A DNA stretch of 64,000 nucleotides from Scatophagus argus. Its lineage: Eukaryota; Chordata; Actinopteri; Scatophagidae. Positions 24,097 to 36,220 of this stretch are shown here, piece by piece. How positions within the stretch are numbered: the stretch's first letter is position 1; every line of letters starts with the position of its first letter. The notes below the pieces were generated by a model, which saw nothing but the letters and a program-made list of their open reading frames with translations, was not told the origin of the DNA and searched no databases. The stretch spans positions 16,224,501-16,288,500 of the forward strand of contig NC_058496.1 of the NCBI RefSeq assembly GCF_020382885.2. Reading direction: 5' to 3'. A program made the position numbers and the translations under genes.

Positions 24097-25505
24097 CTAT
24101 CCAGCAAAAGGATTGGCATGCATGGTTACATTCTTTATCCGGGTTTCAGTCAGCGGTCGGAACGTCTTTTCATTGACGGGCAGTTTCTCCAGTTCATCCA
24201 GTGTTTCCAGGCCATCTATAATCCTACACGTTAAAGAAAGTCAGCTGAATGTATTAACTGGATATTAATCAATTAACAACAGTCAACAGAACAGAAACCA
24301 TTTGCATTTCATTTCATTATTTTCAACACCCTTATATTGGCATAAAGGTTGCATACTTTCCAAACACTGTGTACTTCATGTCCAAATGGGGCTGTTTGGC
24401 ATATGCGATGAAAAACTGGGAGCCATTTGTGTTGGGGCCATTGTTTGCCATTGAGACCACTCCTCTTACATTATGCTGAAATAGATGAAAGCAGAAGAAC
24501 AAAAGTGTCAATGTTAGTGTGAAATGCATCATGTCTTCATGATGTACACCACAAAGCTATATACTCACTTTTAGGTGCTCATTGAACTCATCTTCAAATT
24601 TACGGCCCCATATGCTTGTTCCCCCTTTACCTGTACCTGAACGGTTTGATCAAAACACAAGTGAAAAATAAAGTGTCATGAGGAATTGAATTCTGACATT
24701 TCAGCATTGAAATGCAGCAAATGCAACAACAATCCCATACCCGTAGGATCTCCAGTTTGAACCATGAAACCCTTAATATTTCGGTGAAAAATGCAGCCAT
24801 TGTAGAACCCACTGGCACACAAAGCAAGAAAGTTCTGTAAAATAGTTTGGGAGAAAAGAAAATGTATGTGTATGTATTCAGGAAAAAAAAGAAACTACAG
24901 TAGCACTGTTATCACAAATTTGTCTGCAATACGTTTTCTACCGAAGCTTATCCAGACATGAAAACTGTGAGGCAAGAGCAACATAACCATGTCAATATTA
25001 CGACATCAGAGTAGGTCAGGGAAAAATTAGAACAATATAATAACAAACTCGAATGAGTTAGTGCATCTTCAGCAGGTCTCACGTGTTTGCAAGACGATTT
25101 TTGTTTTGTTTACCGGTCTGAAATAAACGGAAACCAGTAACAAGAGATAACTCACGTTAACTCACTCACCTCACATGTTTTCGGTGTGCGCTCACAAAAC
25201 AATTCAATTTTGATATCTCCCAGATCTGTGTGAAGGGTAACAGCCTGTAAAATATACAAAAGAAAAAAAAAACAATTGTGAAATTTTAAGAGGCAAAGAA
25301 ATGGCCATTCATTACTGTTTGCTACCTAGCTTAGCTTGTTACCCGATTTGAAAAAAAAAAAGATGGTTCTCATTATAAAAGGGACATTTCTGTACTGATC
25401 CGAACAAACAATCCGTCTTAAACCACCTTATCACTCCGTAGCTTATTAAATTGTTTTTCATGTTGATAAATACCTACTAGAAAAATTTACAAGAAACTTT
25501 ACCAT
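24097..25505 (-). CDS. ppil3: Peptidyl-prolyl cis-trans isomerase-like 3 (cyclophilin, 161 aa, 6 exons)
   Basis: This is a spliceosome-associated nuclear cyclophilin. The coding exons on the minus strand are 25505-25503 (only the ATG), 25244-25170, 24834-24741, 24636-24569, 24475-24357 and 24223-24097. They total 486 bases, giving 161 residues, the same length as human PPIL3. Core cyclophilin residues are present: Arg44, Phe49, Met50 and Gln52 in [15 protein letters not shown], then [16 protein letters not shown]. The cyclosporin-contact Trp of PPIA is His110 here, and the PPIA His126 position is Tyr115 ([11 protein letters not shown]), as in the PPIL3 family. All junctions are GT-AG and in frame, and the gene appears intact. 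It is transcribed in the same direction as the dehydrogenase downstream. Confidence 0.96.
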
Positions 25506-28046
25506 TTCAAACGTCGCGAGGGTGAACAGGTGTATCGGAAAAACATGTCCGTCTACGTACAGTAGCTCAATACTGCATGGTTCCGCACGGAATTTGTGGT
25601 TATTTAGAAAGGATACACAAAAATAAAGTGACGTATGCCTGTATATTTGTTTTTATTACACTGTGGCAATTATTGCGCTACTTACAGATGCTAAAAAAGT
25701 TTAGTGAAAAAAAATCAAATTCAGGAACATGTAACGCATGTTGAGCCAGAACAGAGACAACATCTTACAACTGGATTTTGGTACAAGGATGTTATTCAAA
25801 ACAGGGCCTCAACATGAATACAAGGATGCAACTAAAGGCTATCATGAAAGCTGATACTGTGCTATGGTGGTGCACAATCCCAAAAAATAAACTTTGAAAA
25901 TAGTAACTGTAGTTTCACTGTGGGTGGCCTTGTGTTTGGAGACTGTCGCATAACCAGACAGTCCCCACCTCTGAATAATGTTAAGATTATGACTAATATC
26001 TAATATGGTGCCTGGACAGTTATGTGGATCCCTATCTGGCACCAAAATACAACAGAGAACTGAATCATTCACATTAGCTAAACACCGAAAACAGAAATCA
26101 AGACAAATTTGGTCAACCAAAGTTATTTTATTTTACCTCTATTGGATGGTGTGCAAGAGATGAGATACATGTTCAAGGAGAATACTCACTGGCACATCAT
26201 TCATGTCAATACTGATGCACTGAAGATTTCCTTACCAATGACAGACTATTGGCAACCAAACACTGCATGAAGCCAAATTTGTACATCAATTATGATTGGC
26301 TTTAATTTGGGAAACATTTAAGAAAAAAAAAAAAAAGATTTTGTACCCACACATATTGATTTTCTAAGGAGAAAGAACAAAGATGGACATCAAGCGGTGA
26401 GAAAGTCTCATCATGCCAACATACACACATAAAGATAACACTCACACACGTAACCTGTGCTAACCACAATGAAGACACATTTCTCTAACAATATAGCCGT
26501 CATGGTCACTACTGAAAAATGCAAATCTGGGTTAAACCAAGCATCTGTCTTAAAAACACTAGCACATTTTGTTTCAAACCAGCAGTCAGTATTAAATACA
26601 CTAAACTAGACAAGAATTGATAGAAATGCATATAAAACTGTAACTGTATAAAACAATTTAAATTAATAAAAAATATCAAGTTTAATTAAAAAAAAGGCAA
26701 TAAACTCAAAAAGAAGTGACTACTGGCTGGTTTCCTGAGAAATTTAGTTATATTGTAATAATACTAATAGCTGTCAAAATGAAGATATAACATCAGTCAA
26801 AATTATAAAAAAAGAAAACTGTAGCCAACAAAAAGATTAATTACAACAAAAGCTAAACTAGTTACTGAGATCACTTAACTAGCAACCTACATAAAGTATG
26901 TCTTAATTTACTGACCATTTAACTTGCAGCATTATACATTTGACATAACTTTCTCTGATGTCTCTCTTAGTTAGAATTGACAACTGATTGTCTTAATCGA
27001 TGGTGTACTGCTGAGGTGTTCTGGACATCATTTAAAACAATCCAATTGGGACTTAAAGTTAAGGACCAAAATTATAATTGTTCTATGTCCAGTATTAAAA
27101 GAAACCTTAATTAAAAATCTAATACCATCTTAATCTCATGGCTGGCAGTCTTTCAAATGAATCTCCCATGAAGTGAAAACATAGAAAACGTGTTGTATAA
27201 ATTAATCTGTTTACTATTAGTTGCATTTACCTACATATAACTTGCGGGAGAGGTGCTGTAGTGCAAAAGAATTCTCCAGGACTATCACCATCACCTTAGT
27301 AAAATGAAGAATGCCCATGCACATTACAAAACATCACTACTAATTTTACATAGTTTAAATAAAGGTGATATTGCACAATATAGTATAGTTAAACATGTAA
27401 CAAAAATAAATGTAAATAGTTTAAACTATCCCTATAGCTTCTAACCCAGTTTCTGAACTGTATTGCTACTGTCAAAGTTTTCTTTGCAGTTAGATTTATC
27501 AAACCATAAAGTGATATTTTTTTTCTTCAGGGCAAACCCTCAAACCCCTGTTGTAAGTTGTACTGTGTCAGAGCTGTGCATTGATCATGAACTCCACATT
27601 TTTAGAACTGTGCTGCTGACTGTGGAAAAACACAAATGCAGAAAAAAAAAAAATCACACAGTCAAAAAGTATTCAGCATGTATCTACAAATGATGACCCT
27701 TTAAAAAAATGAAAACAATTAAATCACATGACCTGTATGAAGTGCATGGAGGCCCATCTATGCCAGACAATAATAAATTAAGAACTGGAAAATTCCCCTA
27801 ATTTCTCACGTAATTATGAGAGCAGCGACTAATAGTTTCCTGCTGTGTGAACCACGCACCTTCATGCTGTAAGGTGTAATTAACTCACAGGATTGATTTA
27901 GTAAATTGAAATTCTATGACTTAATTACTTTGTATTACTATTTTTTATTTTATTTTTCCATTTTTTTAAATCACCTGGCAGGCCGGGTTTCCATAAGAGG
28001 TGAGCATATCTGGCACAAAAAACACACACAAGCTAAAAAATCTGTA

Positions 28047-28078
<32 letters not shown>

Positions 28079-30789
28079 GAACTCACTTTCATTTCCCAAA
28101 TGAGCTTGTATCACTTAAATAATTTAAATCTAAACTGAGCTGCGACATTTACAAACAAGACTGGGAGACATTTTACTGGCTAATTCAAATCATAATGTTC
28201 ATGCTCTTTACACTCTACAGAAGTTGTCAGCAATGCATAGCAATACTGGTTAAGGGAGTTCAAGCTGGTAGACTTTTATGTTAAAAAAATGTCACTGGCA
28301 TCAAACATGGTCACTCGTGAAAAGTCCACAGGAAGTGATGACATGAAACATGAGAGCAAAACAGAAAACTAATGGAAAAACTGTCTGTTACTCTTAATTA
28401 GCATTTGAGCTGGGTAGCTTAGTGCAGCGTTAAAAACATTTGTCTGAGTCAAACCAAGGTCAAGAGTATGATACTTTGCTTTGAACGTCACAGATGCTAT
28501 AACAAAAATAACACAAAGTGAACATAACACATAAGTAGTGATTCAAAGATAAGGCAACTCACCTGAAAGCCAAGAATTGTTTTTTAAAGCCTCTTAATCT
28601 TTCTTACCACTGAGAAATGAATCTCTGGGGAATTTTCAATCTTATTTTCCTTAACTGGAATGTTTCAAACTTTTCAAAAAAGTTCCAGGCCATTTTAGAC
28701 CTTATTGCAATGTTTTGTTTTGTTTTTACCAGAAAAATAACACTCATTGACCTTATTTACCTTAAACAAATCTATCAATTACAATATTTTTAGATTAAAG
28801 ATGGCTCTCACACTACCCTATGAAGGTAGAAACATAGAAACAAAAAAGAAACAAACCATAACACAAGGTCAGGTGATGTCTAGTTCTTTTACCTGTTATT
28901 TGCAAACAATAACACTTCAACTACCAGCAAGTAGATCAGTGCTTACTCGATATCTACTCCAGAAAAGGTAATAAAACAAGCTAGTGTTTCAGATATGTAC
29001 ATCCAGCACTAATGTACATTTCAGACATACTTGCAATGTTTGGAGGCTCCATTTCTATGTCAGTAATGTGTTATCCTGTAAAACATTTAATTCTTTTGAC
29101 CCAGACATGACTCATTCTAATCTTTTCATCATTTTTCCAAGATTTGCTCATTTTGTTTTGTGCAATTCATTACAAATAAACAATGTCAATGCAGCATGAC
29201 TATGAAACAGATTGGAAAACAACTCCCCCTGAACAATATACTGGCAGTAAGGGTTGGGTATCTGTGCGTTGACTAGACGCTCCACCAATGTAACTGTACA
29301 GGAGTGAAGTTTTGTAATACAAGTCCACGGGGTTGCATTCAGAATAAAAGCTTTTCCTCAAGCACTACTGTGCTTGTGTGGGTCAAACACATCTTTCCCC
29401 ACAAAAAGAACATTTACCCCTCCAGTCTGCCAAACTCTGGATACAAGGATCTCATTCTGTATCCTAATACCCCACGTGCTGCTAACAAGACTCAGGCCAA
29501 CCAAAGAAAAGTATCCATCTCTACAACACTTCCACTACTAACAATTTTCTTGAAAACCCTTGAAGATGCAAGAATCCCAGAATCAAAATTTCTTGACATG
29601 ACTCATCATTAATCATCCATGATTTATGAATTTGTGTAACACATCAGAGTTTCTGTTATCCGGTGATTAATATTATCTGCTAATTATCTGAAAAATCAGG
29701 TAAAGTGCAACATATACAAATTTCTCTAGTTGTAATGTCTGTGAAAATATTTCCTAAATAAAGCAGATCTACCACACGGTAGGATAATACACATTCACGT
29801 TGACGTAAAAGTTGAACATGTCACAGGGCTTTGTAGAATATTGTGTTGGGAGGCCTGAGCAAAATGTATGGTCAGACCCGCTCTCTTCATCCATGTTGAC
29901 TGCTGAGTGGAGGGGAAATGTATTTTATGTCAGGAGGCTACAGAGAGGAGAGAGAAGAAAGTTCTCCCATTTGTCTGGGACACTGAGATCTTTCAGGACC
30001 CGTACCAGTTTTTCTAATGAGAACTGTCATACATTTACGATCTCAAAACAAGCACGTATGAGGTTATCTCCAACATGGTCATCCCTCTACAGCAGAAAAA
30101 CTGTGGTCGTCAGAGTTATGATTTACGTCAGGTCAGTGTTTGCAAAATGTTGTGAGTGAACATAAGAATAATTTTTCCTAAAAGAAAATTAAAAAATCAG
30201 AGTTATAGATTCTTGACTGTTATGTGTTCATGGTTAATGTTATGATGGGGTTTAGTTTGACATAACTTGGGGTTAGGTGGAAAAAGTGATGGCTGCACTA
30301 ACGCATGAATTATCAAACCTGAACACCTTGCTATCTGATCTGTGAACTGTGATCTGTGAACTTGGGCAGATTATTTTAATAATGTGTTCTATCTTGATTA
30401 TACCTGTTGTTGCAGTAATTGTGGTCAGTGGAAACTTTGCTTTTTTTCTGAATATAGAAAAATCTGTCCACAGTTCTGCATACTTAAACTTCTCCAGCAT
30501 AACTAAGAACATAAAATGTAAACACATTTCCAATGGCATTGCACCGTTATTGCTAAAAAACATTATTACTGGGATATAATGTGAAAGCTTAAGAAATTGG
30601 TTGGAAAGTATCAGAACTTTGGGTCTGTCAAACTGACAATGGTTAACAATACCCAACCTTACTGGCAGTACACTGCAGCAGACCTGCTGCCTGTTTCAAC
30701 AACAAGACCTCTGAGGCAGTACAGGTGTTCCCTCCAGTGTTGGGGCAGAGTTGGTCGGTATCCATTTTCATTTACAGTCACAGACCTGT
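25506..30789. other. Non-coding interval: ppil3 upstream region and probable lrrc8a 3' UTR
   Basis: About 5.3 kb separate the ppil3 start codon from the lrrc8a stop. The part nearest ppil3 (25506-25640) is its likely 5' UTR and promoter, with CpG sites around 25510-25590. The part nearest 30789 is the likely lrrc8a 3' UTR on the minus strand, whose end I cannot place. The sequence is AT-rich with short ORFs that match nothing I recognise and a CA microsatellite. No transposon with readable ends is evident. Confidence 0.4.
28048..28077. repeat. (CA)n microsatellite
   Basis: An uninterrupted run of about 14 CA units follows smaller CA clusters at 28022. Confidence 0.95.
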
Positions 30790-33357
30790 TTACGCCTGTT
30801 CTTTGTCAACTTTCCATAACTGTTCCTTGACCTCAGTGGGCAGGGTGTTGAAAAGGTCCTCCTCCACCACGAGACCAGTTCTCTTTAGCTGTCGGCACTC
30901 GCCCAGCTCCACGGGCAGACACTCCAGACGATTTCCTCTCAGCTCTAGCTGTGTCAGCCCGGTCAACTCTCCAAACCGTGATGGCAGAGACTGTAGGCAA
31001 TTGTTCCCTAAGTTCAAAGTACGAAGCTTCTTGCACTGAAACAGCTCATTCGGTAGGCTCTCAATCTTTTAAGGTGGGGGAGGGTGGGGGGAGAACAAGA
31101 CAAAATTTATGACTTTAATTTTTTTTGCAGTGGCAGACACACTGTTGCAAACAAGCTGTATAGGATAAAAAAGGTAGCATACAATCCACAAAAAAATGTA
31201 ATGGTTGGGAAACTGTGATGAAACAGTGAGTATATCAGTACTCACCCGGTTGGCTGTCACTGCCAGGTACTGAAGATTCTGGAGAAAGCCAATGTCAGTA
31301 GGAATACATGTTAGGTTGTTATGGCTCAGGTCCAAGAAGCGCAGCTTGCGGCAATAAAACAACTGGCTGGGGATCTTTTCTATTTTGTTTCTATTCAGAT
31401 ACAGTTTCTCCAGGTTGGTCAGTGTGCCGATCTGGATGGGAATATATGCGATCTGGTTGTACCAGAGCTTAAGGCACACCAGCCGATGAAGATGCTGGAA
31501 GCTTATGATCTCCTCAATGGTCTTCAAGTTGTTGTCCTTCAGATCAATCTCCTGCAAGTTGTGCAAGCTGAAGATGGAGTGCGGTATGCGCTCTAGATCA
31601 CAGCGAATGAGCTCCAGTTCTGTCAGGTTAACCATCTTCTTCAGGCTGTTGAGCACCATCAGCTTGGTGCCTTCATTATTGATGGAAAGCTTCTGGAGGT
31701 GCATGCCCACATCAGTCACCACTTGAGGTAGCTTGGTCAGATTGCTCTTCAGACGAAGAACTTTGAGCCTCTTGAGCTCCCGGAGCCCATCAATGACAAT
31801 GTAACGATTGTTTTCTGCACTAAGATTCCCTGTCAGATGAAGCTCACTGAGATTCTTCAAACTGTAGATCCATAAGGGAATCTCTTTGATGTCAGTGAAC
31901 TTGATGTGCAGAGACTTCAAGTTCTCACGCAAAAAAGCCAGCGCAGGAGCTTCGATTTTGGCTGGTGTGTGATAGAGCCACATCTCTCGTAGGTTCACCA
32001 GCTGTGCGATGATTGGGGGGATGGTAACATCGGGAATGAGCTCAAGCTTAAGAACCTCCAGCTCCATCAGGTCGAACACTGTATCTGGAATGCCACTCAG
32101 CATGAAAAGGTGCAACTCCAACTTCTCCTGAGAGTTCTTGGTGATCCTCTGCCTGAGTTTGTCCAGAGTCCACTCATTGTTGAGATTTAGCTGCCTCAGC
32201 TTATTTTCACTTACTTCCGAGAGGAATACAGCAAAGCGTTTGGAGTACAGAGGGTCATACTGATCAATCATGTGCATCATGAAGGCAAAGTCATTCTTCA
32301 CATCTGGTATGTCACTGTAGCTGCTCTCTTCCCGTATTGACTCAAAGGAGTACTTCTTCAGAGAACGCCGAAGCATCCAGCAGAGAGTGTACATGCAGAT
32401 CAAACCATACACTACTACTAAACTAATGTAGAAACATGCTAGGATTTTAAAAAGTGTAGCCAGCGGGTGAGCACATCGGTACACACTGTAACCTGTCAGA
32501 CTCTCTATATTTACCGAACAGTCGACACTGAATTTAATATCGTGCACGTAATACCCTGTATAGCAGATTATCAAAATAAACTTGATGACTTTGATGATAG
32601 TCTGTCGAATATACAGTCTGTACACAATGTCTCCTTCTTCAACGTGTATACGGAACTTTTTCACTTTTTCAAACAACGCTTTTGCCTGTTCGCCCTCTTT
32701 CTTGTCCAAAACCCCTGTTTCTGTTCTGTCTACAATGCCCTGCTCAAAGCGGGTCTTTGTCCTTTGGAGCATAGGGACACTTGCTTCAACGTCCTCACTG
32801 ATAACAGACTCCTTGTGATCCATTGAGCCATTCATTTTCATTGGTTTTGGGTCGCTCTCTTCAACCACTGTCTCTGACAATGCCCTTGTTGTCCACGGTG
32901 AGTCAAAGCATTTCAGCAAGATGGATACAAAGTGTTCTAGTTTGGAACTAGTCCGTGGGAACTTAAACCAAAAGTTGCTGCAAGCTAGAAAAATAAGGGT
33001 GTGAAGTAATACTAGGTAAGGAAAATACTTGGCAAACCAGTGTAACCTATTCTCATAGCACACAGCATCCACATAGTTGTACTGGTGGCGGTCAAGATCA
33101 TACTGGATCCCTTTAGGCTCCAAGAACAATGATGCAGAGAGGGTAGAATTGAAGTTCTTCTTACAGGTCTGATTGACCACCCATTTGCAGGGCAGGCAGA
33201 TCATCTTGTCCTGAGTGACCTGCAGGGTCCCACCAAAAACAGAAATCATAAGCATAACAATGGAGATATAGTCGGTGAACACATCCCACCATGGTTTCAA
33301 GATGCGGTATGCTGGCTGTGTGTCCACAAAGTACCGCAGTTCAGTGATGGGGATCAT
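30790..33357 (-). CDS. lrrc8a: Volume-regulated anion channel subunit LRRC8A (795 aa, 2 coding exons)
   Basis: This is the obligatory pore subunit of the plasma-membrane volume-regulated anion channel, which releases chloride and organic osmolytes on swelling. Coding exons are 33357-31246 (704 codons) and 31065-30790 (91 codons plus TAA). They are joined by a phase-0 intron (donor gtgagt, acceptor aaaag). The start MIPITELRYF is the family N-terminus and lies 7 bases after an acceptor ending ctgtag, so 5' UTR exons lie further upstream. Four membrane helices fall near residues 22-47, 112-131, 253-271 and 306-328, followed by about 15 leucine-rich repeats to the C-terminus. The first extracellular loop has CLPCKW and the pore-lining Arg90 in YDLDRHQYNY (Arg103 in human). 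Sequence identity to mammalian LRRC8A as I remember it is very high. The loop before YDLDR is about 13 residues shorter than human. Confidence 0.97.
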
Positions 33358-33364
33358 GGTTTGT

Positions 33365-33737
33365 CTACAGGAAAAAAAAAAAAGAGTTGAGGACATAGTA
33401 GTAAGTTAGTACAGTGATATACTGAATTACATAGCCTTGTCAAACATCAAAATGTTACAGATATGACCTAATGAAAAAGCAGAAAAAGCTCTCTCTCTCT
33501 CTCCATGATGCCCGAACAGCCTTTACCTGAACCACAACACAATGCCAAGGTTGCCAAGCGTAATGAAATTGACATTCATGCTTGTTGTGACAAATACACA
33601 ACTAATCTTACTTTCAAAGGGGGTGTCATAGCATTTCAAATGTTTGGGCTAAATAGCAAACCAGACATCACTAAATCACTTTCATTATGTCCATATAAGA
33701 TTTAGGCAAAAACTATCAGGTTGATGAAAAAGGAAAA

Positions 33738-33769
<32 letters not shown>

Positions 33770-35890
33770 CACACACACACACAAATATCACACAGGCAGT
33801 GAGAATCTATACTTGACTTTCATTGGGAGGGCACAGTAATTAGCAGGGATGCACTGATCCCACATTTTCTCTTCTGATGTTGATTATGACACCTAAACTA
33901 AGTACTTCAACTGTGAAAAGCAGTCTGATCATTTAGAAAGCATTTATACAATTAAGAGAAACAAAAGAAAAAGTCTTTAAAAATGCACTGCTGCACTATA
34001 ACAACAGTGACAAAGAAAACAGTCACATAGATCAAGCTTGATTATGGCCAATATCCGATGTGTCAGTAACGGTGCTGATACTCATGCAGAATTACTAATT
34101 AGGGCTAGAGGTGGGTAATATAACAACACACAACGTCCATGAGTCCAATGAGCAGGACTGCTTCACAGCAAAACTGGATTACATCTGTTGTATTAGTCCA
34201 TGCACACCGCATATTCCTGTGTGGTTATTTTACCATTAACAACTTTTAGTTTATGTTCCAGAAAATGAATTCTATCATGATACTGTGAAATAAAATTGCG
34301 TGTGATAGAGGACTTTATCCATACTGTCTACCCCTAATTAGGAGTAAAAGCTTTTATTCATCCATGCAATTCCACATCTACATCAGGCACACAGGCAGCA
34401 AGACATTATAACCAAGCTCAAAAAAGTACACATAGACAAAATAATTTATGTTTAAGGACAGACCAAAATGCTCATAACAGACTCCAAAAATTCTTCTACT
34501 TACAAATCCGAACTTTAAAGCACAGAAACTCCATATATAAACAGTCAAGAGCAACCCACAACTTATCCTTTGCTGCTGCAGTACATGAGAGCCAAATAAA
34601 CCCATCCAAATCAACCTCCTGCCTTGTGTGAATGTGACACACCCAGCATGTAAGCTCGAGAAGTCACTCTTCTAAAGATGATGTTCCGTTTTGGCTTGTT
34701 TAACCCAAACAACATGACCGCCAGAGGAGCCACCTTGCTCCGCTGCTCTCTATTCTTAGCCATTTCCGTTAATAATACCCAGAGTATTGTCTGTGGGGGC
34801 CTTGAGAAGCACCTCCCTTGACCTTCAGGAGGAGATCCTGTTTACCTTATAGAAGCTGCTGTCTCCAACCAGTGTCTCTCTGGAATAATCTACCGTCACC
34901 TTTGACATCCCCGCCCCCAAAAAAACACATGCCTACACATACACAACAAGAGTCGGGATCTGGCATTCATCAGAGATTATACTTTGTAAGGAAACTGTAA
35001 AGACGAGGAGTCAAGACGCCTAGTCTGATCCTTGGCCAAGTAAGCATATTTTGACTGGCCACAGTTCAGAGAAACTTTTGAATACACGACTATTCCACTG
35101 CAGAAGCCTGGCTCAGGGAGATGATGTAGCAGCAAGAAGTACTCACCAGTATGGAGGTGTTATCTGTACTCCAGTGCCTGATGATGTCCCTGGTGGACAA
35201 GCCACTCTCTATGTATCCAAAACTCTTCATGGACCATTGCCTTTCTCATCGCCATAGGGCTGAATTGAAAAGCTGTCAAAAATATTGAAAGGTATAAATG
35301 TGATTTCAGCTTTTTATTTACATACTCAGGCGTGACTTACTTCACCAAAACCATTAAGAAAAGTTTCCTGCCTGTTTATTACTCATCCAAGTCATGTGTT
35401 AACGGCAATCATTTCAGTAAACGATGTTTAGCCTTTAAGAATTATAACTGTTATGAAGAGAAAGGGATGAAGCATTATAATATATCACATACATGTGTTC
35501 ATTTCTATAAATGTGACTGACTATTCATCAGTCATCGCTCGTAGCGTTAGCATGGAATGTCTTTGTCATCTGCCTCGGTAATTAGAGCTTAACATTAGGT
35601 TGAAGCTGGGTGTTTTTTTCTGTTATTTATACCCATAAATAATGCGACACGCTGTATTTGAATACGTGCCCCGATTTCTGTCAGCAAGCTGCTTATCAGC
35701 GCCGACCACAAACAAACACTTTTTACACGTTAGCGTACTAAGCTAAGCTGCTGTTAGCTAGTGAGCTATCCTAGCTAACTGCACATTGACCACCCGGCGC
35801 TCTCTGTGTGTCATCCGAAGTTTACACCCTAGCAAACGCTGAAGTTAATATGACAGTGATACATTGCTAACATGTATAAAACCACTATAA
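33365..35890. other. lrrc8a upstream interval (probable 5' UTR intron)
   Basis: No coding sequence is supported. The acceptor at 33365-33370 (minus strand) shows that a spliced 5' leader exon lies upstream. Strong minus-strand donor-like sites occur at about 35148 (ACTG|GTGAGTACT) and about 35899 (GTA|GTAAGTTG). I cannot tell which is used. The interval contains a TA/CA microsatellite and nothing else I recognise. Confidence 0.35.
33747..33783. repeat. (TA)n(CA)n microsatellite
   Basis: A TA run of about 11 units continues into CA units in the lrrc8a upstream interval. Confidence 0.95.
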
Positions 35891-36220
35891 TGTTCAACTT
35901 ACTACGCCTGGTGTGCTGTGATCGAATTTAACATCAATAATTAATAACAAATTGCGATCCTTGATGCTAATAGCCCAGCTTACTAGCTGATGTTTTTTTC
36001 CCAGCAACCTCCGGAACAGTTCGCCCCCTAGACGAGGGATGGCAGTGTGGCGCTTTTAACAAATGTAGAAGAAGAACGCTCTTCCTCTCTCTCTCTGTGG
36101 AAGAGGGTTGTTCGTGTGTTGACCATTGATTGTGTTTATGTCAATTGTTTTCGCAGTTAGAAGACCATATGTTTTAATTGATTCCTTAACAGCACCAAAT
36201 AGTGCTCATTATTTTCGAAA
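35890..36220. promoter_or_regulatory. Probable bidirectional promoter between lrrc8a and hscb
   Basis: The hscb start codon is at 36221 on plus. The nearest plausible lrrc8a leader exon on minus would begin within this stretch, ending at a donor-like gtaagt near 35899. The two genes are therefore divergent over a few hundred bases. The centre contains CpG-bearing sequence (gttcgccccctagacgaggg) and a CT tract at 36082-36098. Transcription starts are inferred, not seen. Confidence 0.4.

Noticed and set aside
29812..30159. 115-codon plus-strand ORF upstream of the lrrc8a 3' end
   Set aside because: There is no family resemblance and no splice-site context. It lies antisense to the probable lrrc8a 3' UTR.
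31321..31726. Plus-strand ORFs of up to 91 codons inside lrrc8a
   Set aside because: They are antisense shadows of the leucine-rich-repeat coding exon.
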